The notes under the pieces were generated by a model. That model saw nothing but the letters and a program-made list of their open reading frames with translations. It searched no databases and had not been told where the DNA came from. The position numbers and the translations under genes are program-made. This document shows positions 61,225 to 64,000 of a stretch of DNA of 64,000 nt, piece by piece. Numbering within the stretch: the first letter of the stretch is position 1; each line of letters starts with the position of its first letter. Source of the DNA: Myxococcales bacterium (GTDB taxonomy: Bacteria; Myxococcota; Polyangia; Nannocystales; Nannocystaceae); contig JAEUJW010000012.1 of assembly GCA_016793465.1 (NCBI GenBank), positions 10,045 to 74,044 of the forward strand. Direction: 5' to 3'.

Positions 61225-64000
61225 GGCGCCTCCGGGGCGGAGCGGCGGACCCACAGGCGGTCGGTGTCGGCGGTGATGCCGAGGAGGTCGAGGACGGAGT
61301 CGCCGTCGAGGTGGGCGGCCGCGAGCTGGCCGTCCGGGACGAGGATCCACCCTTCGACGGGGGAGGCGTCGAGGATGAAGCGCAGGGGTCTGTAGCCGCC
61401 GACGAAGTCGATGAGGCCGTCGCCGTCGAGGTCGTCGGCGAGGAAGTGCAGGACGATGAAAGATTCGAGCAGGACGGTCGGGACGCGAGGCACGCGGCCG
61501 CGGAGGTCGACGCGGGCCAGGTGATCGTCGGCGGCGAGCACGAGCTCGTCGACGCCGTCGCCGTCGGTGTCGGCGGCGGCCAGTCGCCACCGGCGCTCGG
61601 GGTCGGCGAGCAGCTCGACGCCGGTGGAGGTGCCGTCGCGGTCGCCCCAGAAGACGCGCAGCGGGCGTGCTTCGCCGGGGGCGACGACGAGGTCGGTGTG
61701 GCCGTCGGCGTCGAAGTCGGTGCCGATCATGGCCGGCGGGAGAGAGGACTCCGGGCGATCGGGAGCGATCGCGACCTCCCAGAGGGGCGATGGGGGATCC
61801 GGCGAATCTTTCGACGTGATGTCGGGGACGACGACGAGGTGCGCGGCGTCGTCGGCAACGCCGAGGATTGCGAGGTCGGGCGGGCCGTCTTTGTGGGTGA
61901 GGGGGACCAGCGCGAGCGGATCGCCGGCGAAGTGGAAGCGGGCGGCGGATTTAATAATGTGGCCGTCGCGGTGGGTCAGGAGCTCGACGTGGCCGGCCGA
62001 GGCGAGGATGACCTCGTCGCCGGGCGTGTCGTCCAGCGGGGCGGCGGTGACGGCGGTGAAGCGACGGTCGCCGCCGACGCGGTGCCAGGCGGCGCGGGTC
62101 GGGGTCTGTTCGCCGCCCCAGATCACGCCGAAGCCATTAATTAAAATGGCGTCGCGCATGGTGGTGGTGACGAGGATGTCGGTGCGGGCGTCGGCGTCGA
62201 GGTCGCCGGTGGCGAGGCTGGTGAGGCGGGTCGGGGCGCCGGGGTAGGTCTCGCTGCGCTGGAGGGCCGGGGCGAGCGTGGGGCGGAGCACGGCGAGGCC
62301 GCGCTCGTTGCGGGTGGCGGCGGTGGGGCGGCCGTCGGGGTCGACGTGGAGGGCGCAGCTGTCGTTGTAGTAGTTGGAGCGCGGCTGGTGCTGGAAGCGG
62401 CCGTCGGCGGCGCCGAGGGCGACGCGGAGCTCGTTGACGGAGCAATAGACGAGGTCGGGGTGGGGGTCGTGGTCGATGTCGGCGAGGGCGATCCGGCTGG
62501 CCCAGGAGAAGTCGCTGTCGTAGCTGCGACGGACGATCGGCGGGTCGGCGGCGAGGTGGGGGAGCTCGAGGTGGACGCCGTAGTCGAGCAGGAGCGCGTC
62601 GACGGTGCCGTCGCGGTCGAGGTCGCCGAGCGCGAGGGTCGCGCTGCCGTCGAAGTATGGCTGCAGCTCGTCGGTCAGTGCGATGGTGGTGCCGGGGCCC
62701 TCGACGCCGTCGAGGGTAACGAGCAGGCGGTCGGTGTCGGTGTAGACGAGGGCGACGAGGTCGTCGCGGCCGTCGGCGTCGACGTCGGCGGAGGCGAGCT
62801 GGCGCGGGTCGCCGGCGGCGATCGGTCGCGTGAGGGACAGGAGCTCGCCGGCGGGGTCGAAGCGGAGGACTGTGAGGCCGGCGTCGTCGGCGACGCCGCG
62901 GGGGGCGAGGGCGACGGCGGAGCTGCCGGCGCCCCAGGGGTCGAAGCCGGCGTGGAGGCGCCACGGGATGACGGGTAGAGGGACATGGGAGGTGTGGGCG
63001 AAGCCGGCGTCGCCGCGGCCGACGGCGACCGTCACGGCGGGGCTGGCGTCGCCGATCACGAGGTCGAGCAGGCCGTCTCCGGTGACGTCGGCGGCGGCCA
63101 GCGAGACGATGTCCGCGGGGAGCTCGAGGTCGGCGGGGGCGGACCAGGTGGTGTCGGGCTGGCCGAGGCGGACGGCGATCTCGCTGCCGCGGGTGACGGC
63201 GAGGTCGAGCAGGTCGTCAGCATTAAAGTCGGCGAGCGCGATCGGGCTGTGTGAGCCGCCGCTGCCGCGCCACACCTCGGTGAACAGGTGGGCGGGGGTC
63301 AGCGAGTGGCGGGCGCCGCCGCCGGGCGCGCGGGTGAGGATGGCGTCGCCGTCGCGGGCGACGCCGGTGGGCTGGTCGTGGGGCGGGCCGATGACGCGGT
63401 CGAGGAACTGGTCGCGCTCGTCGAACTCGCTGGCGAGCAGGCGCACGCCGTCGCCGGAGATCAGCCAGCGGCGGCCGGCGGCGTCGCGGTGGGCGACGAA
63501 GCCCTCGCTCGGGCCGCTCTGAGGGACGAGCGCGCGCGCGGTCGCGAAGGTGCCGCGGCCGTCGTTGGCGTGGAAGAACACCTCGGCGGAGGTGCGACCC
63601 TGGGTGAGGAGGTCGAGCGTGCCGTCGCCGTCGAAGTCGGTGAGGTCGAGGTGCTCGGGGGCGGGCACGGTGGGCAGAGACTCGACGGCGAAGTCGGCGG
63701 CGGCGCGGGCGATGACGGCGGCGGAGGCGGCGAAGTCGAGGGCGACGAGGTCGGGGCGCTCGTCGCGGTCGACGTCGGCGACGGCGAGGGCGACGAGGTC
63801 GTCGCCGGCGGGGATGGTGCGCACGACGGAGAGGTCGGCGGCGAGGATGGTGAGGTCGCCCGTGAGTTTCACATGGCCTGACGGCCACCAGCGATGCATG
63901 AAACGAGCCGCGTCTTGTCGTAGCATCGCGTCGACGTCAGCGAGAGGACGGAAGTCCGTTTGGTGCGAGGTAAGCCCGGCCGTGAGTTTGTCCCTGGGGC
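61221..64000 (-). CDS. FG-GAP/VCBS-repeat protein (5' end beyond window)
   Basis: At least 926 residues of repeating Asp-rich units such as LTDFDGDGTLDLL, LADFNADDLLDLAV, IDHDPHPDLVYC and TDFDADGHTDLVV, the calcium-binding loops of FG-GAP (beta-propeller) repeats in exported proteins. At least a dozen copies are visible. The ATG at 63926 would give a protein with no signal peptide, while the frame stays open with sensible residues to base 64000, so the true start is probably outside. Co-transcribed with the HELVH lipoprotein downstream. A secreted or surface adhesion-type protein is likely. TTA and other A/T codon runs occur near 62140. Confidence 0.85.
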   Translation of the reverse strand, partial: PRDKLTAGLTSHQTDFRPLADVDAMLRQDAARFMHRWWPSGHVKLTGDLTILAADLSVVRTIPAGDDLVALAVADVDRDERPDLVALDFAASAAVIARAAADFAVESLPTVPAPEHLDLTDFDGDGTLDLLTQGRTSAEVFFHANDGRGTFATARALVPQSGPSEGFVAHRDAAGRRWLISGDGVRLLASEFDERDQFLDRVIGPPHDQPTGVARDGDAILTRAPGGGARHSLTPAHLFTEVWRGSGGSHSPIALADFNADDLLDLAVTRGSEIAVRLGQPDTTWSAPADLELPADIVSLAAADVTGDGLLDLVIGDASPAVTVAVGRGDAGFAHTSHVPLPVIPWRLHAGFDPWGAGSSAVALAPRGVADDAGLTVLRFDPAGELLSLTRPIAAGDPRQLASADVDADGRDDLVALVYTDTDRLLVTLDGVEGPGTTIALTDELQPYFDGSATLALGDLDRDGTVDALLLDYGVHLELPHLAADPPIVRRSYDSDFSWASRIALADIDHDPHPDLVYCSVNELRVALGAADGRFQHQPRSNYYNDSCALHVDPDGRPTAATRNERGLAVLRPTLAPALQRSETYPGAPTRLTSLATGDLDADARTDILVTTTMRDAILINGFGVIWGGEQTPTRAAWHRVGGDRRFTAVTAAPLDDTPGDEVILASAGHVELLTHRDGHIIKSAARFHFAGDPLALVPLTHKDGPPDLAILGVADDAAHLVVVPDITSKDSPDPPSPLWEVAIAPDRPESSLPPAMIGTDFDADGHTDLVVAPGEARPLRVFWGDRDGTSTGVELLADPERRWRLAAADTDGDGVDELVLAADDHLARVDLRGRVPRVPTVLLESFIVLHFLADDLDGDGLIDFVGGYRPLRFILDASPVEGWILVPDGQLAAAHLDGDSVLDLLGITADTDRLWVRRSAPEAP

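Overview
The window looks like part of the chromosome of a very GC-rich myxobacterium (Myxococcota; a Nannocystales- or Polyangiales-like member is the best guess). The reasons are the strong G/C preference at third codon positions, several eukaryote-like Ser/Thr kinases, Thr/Ser-rich and VIT-VWA lipoproteins, an effector-associated-domain adaptor, FG-GAP repeat proteins and an ECF sigma factor paired with a kinase. No rRNA, tRNA or CRISPR array was seen. The species is inference.

Layout. 1-1974: 3' part of a Ser/Thr kinase, then a small helix-turn-helix gene divergent from a two-gene operon (one product is a membrane protein), with a near-perfect 20-bp inverted repeat between them. 2118-23673 (+): a tightly packed operon of DUF1998 helicase (DruE / DrmA+DrmB-like), RelE-fold/UvrD helicase, SNF2 helicase DrmD, large N6-adenine methylase (DrmMI/PglX-like), OLD ATPase-nuclease, McrB-like GTPase with an EVE/PUA-like head, McrC-like DUF2357 nuclease, then a PUA-like/HNH nuclease. 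23925-25007: unknown zinc-ribbon protein. 25093-33789 (-): a Mokosh type I pair (kinase-helicase MkoA and PLD protein MkoB) preceded by a DUF2325-like protein, an ECF sigma factor and a transmembrane kinase. 34015-41541 (+): a complete Wadjet-like JetABCD operon. 41632-48923 (-): a four-gene overlapping operon (unknown 449-aa protein, double-HxK PLD nuclease, SNF2 helicase, YbjN-like protein) that I cannot assign to a named system and regard as the best candidate for something undescribed.

48936-51471 is a wreck of mobile DNA. An IS3-type transposase 3' remnant is cut by a group II intron, whose other flank is a truncated lipoprotein gene. From 51514 on the genes look like ordinary chromosome: a VIT-VWA lipoprotein, a CPXCG cysteine-rich miniprotein, an orphan tandem effector-associated-domain adaptor, methionine aminopeptidase, two ArsA/Get3-like ATPases with complementary P-loop changes around a biotin carrier protein, a secreted barrel-like protein, a HELVH metallopeptidase-like lipoprotein and an FG-GAP repeat protein running off the end.

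Taken together, about 2.1-48.9 kb is a dense anti-phage/anti-plasmid island. It holds helicase-nuclease systems, a methylation-linked system, a modified-base restriction module, a plasmid-cleaving SMC system and a kinase-linked system side by side, flanked on the right by insertion debris. Roles are inferred from families recognised by eye; no database search was run.
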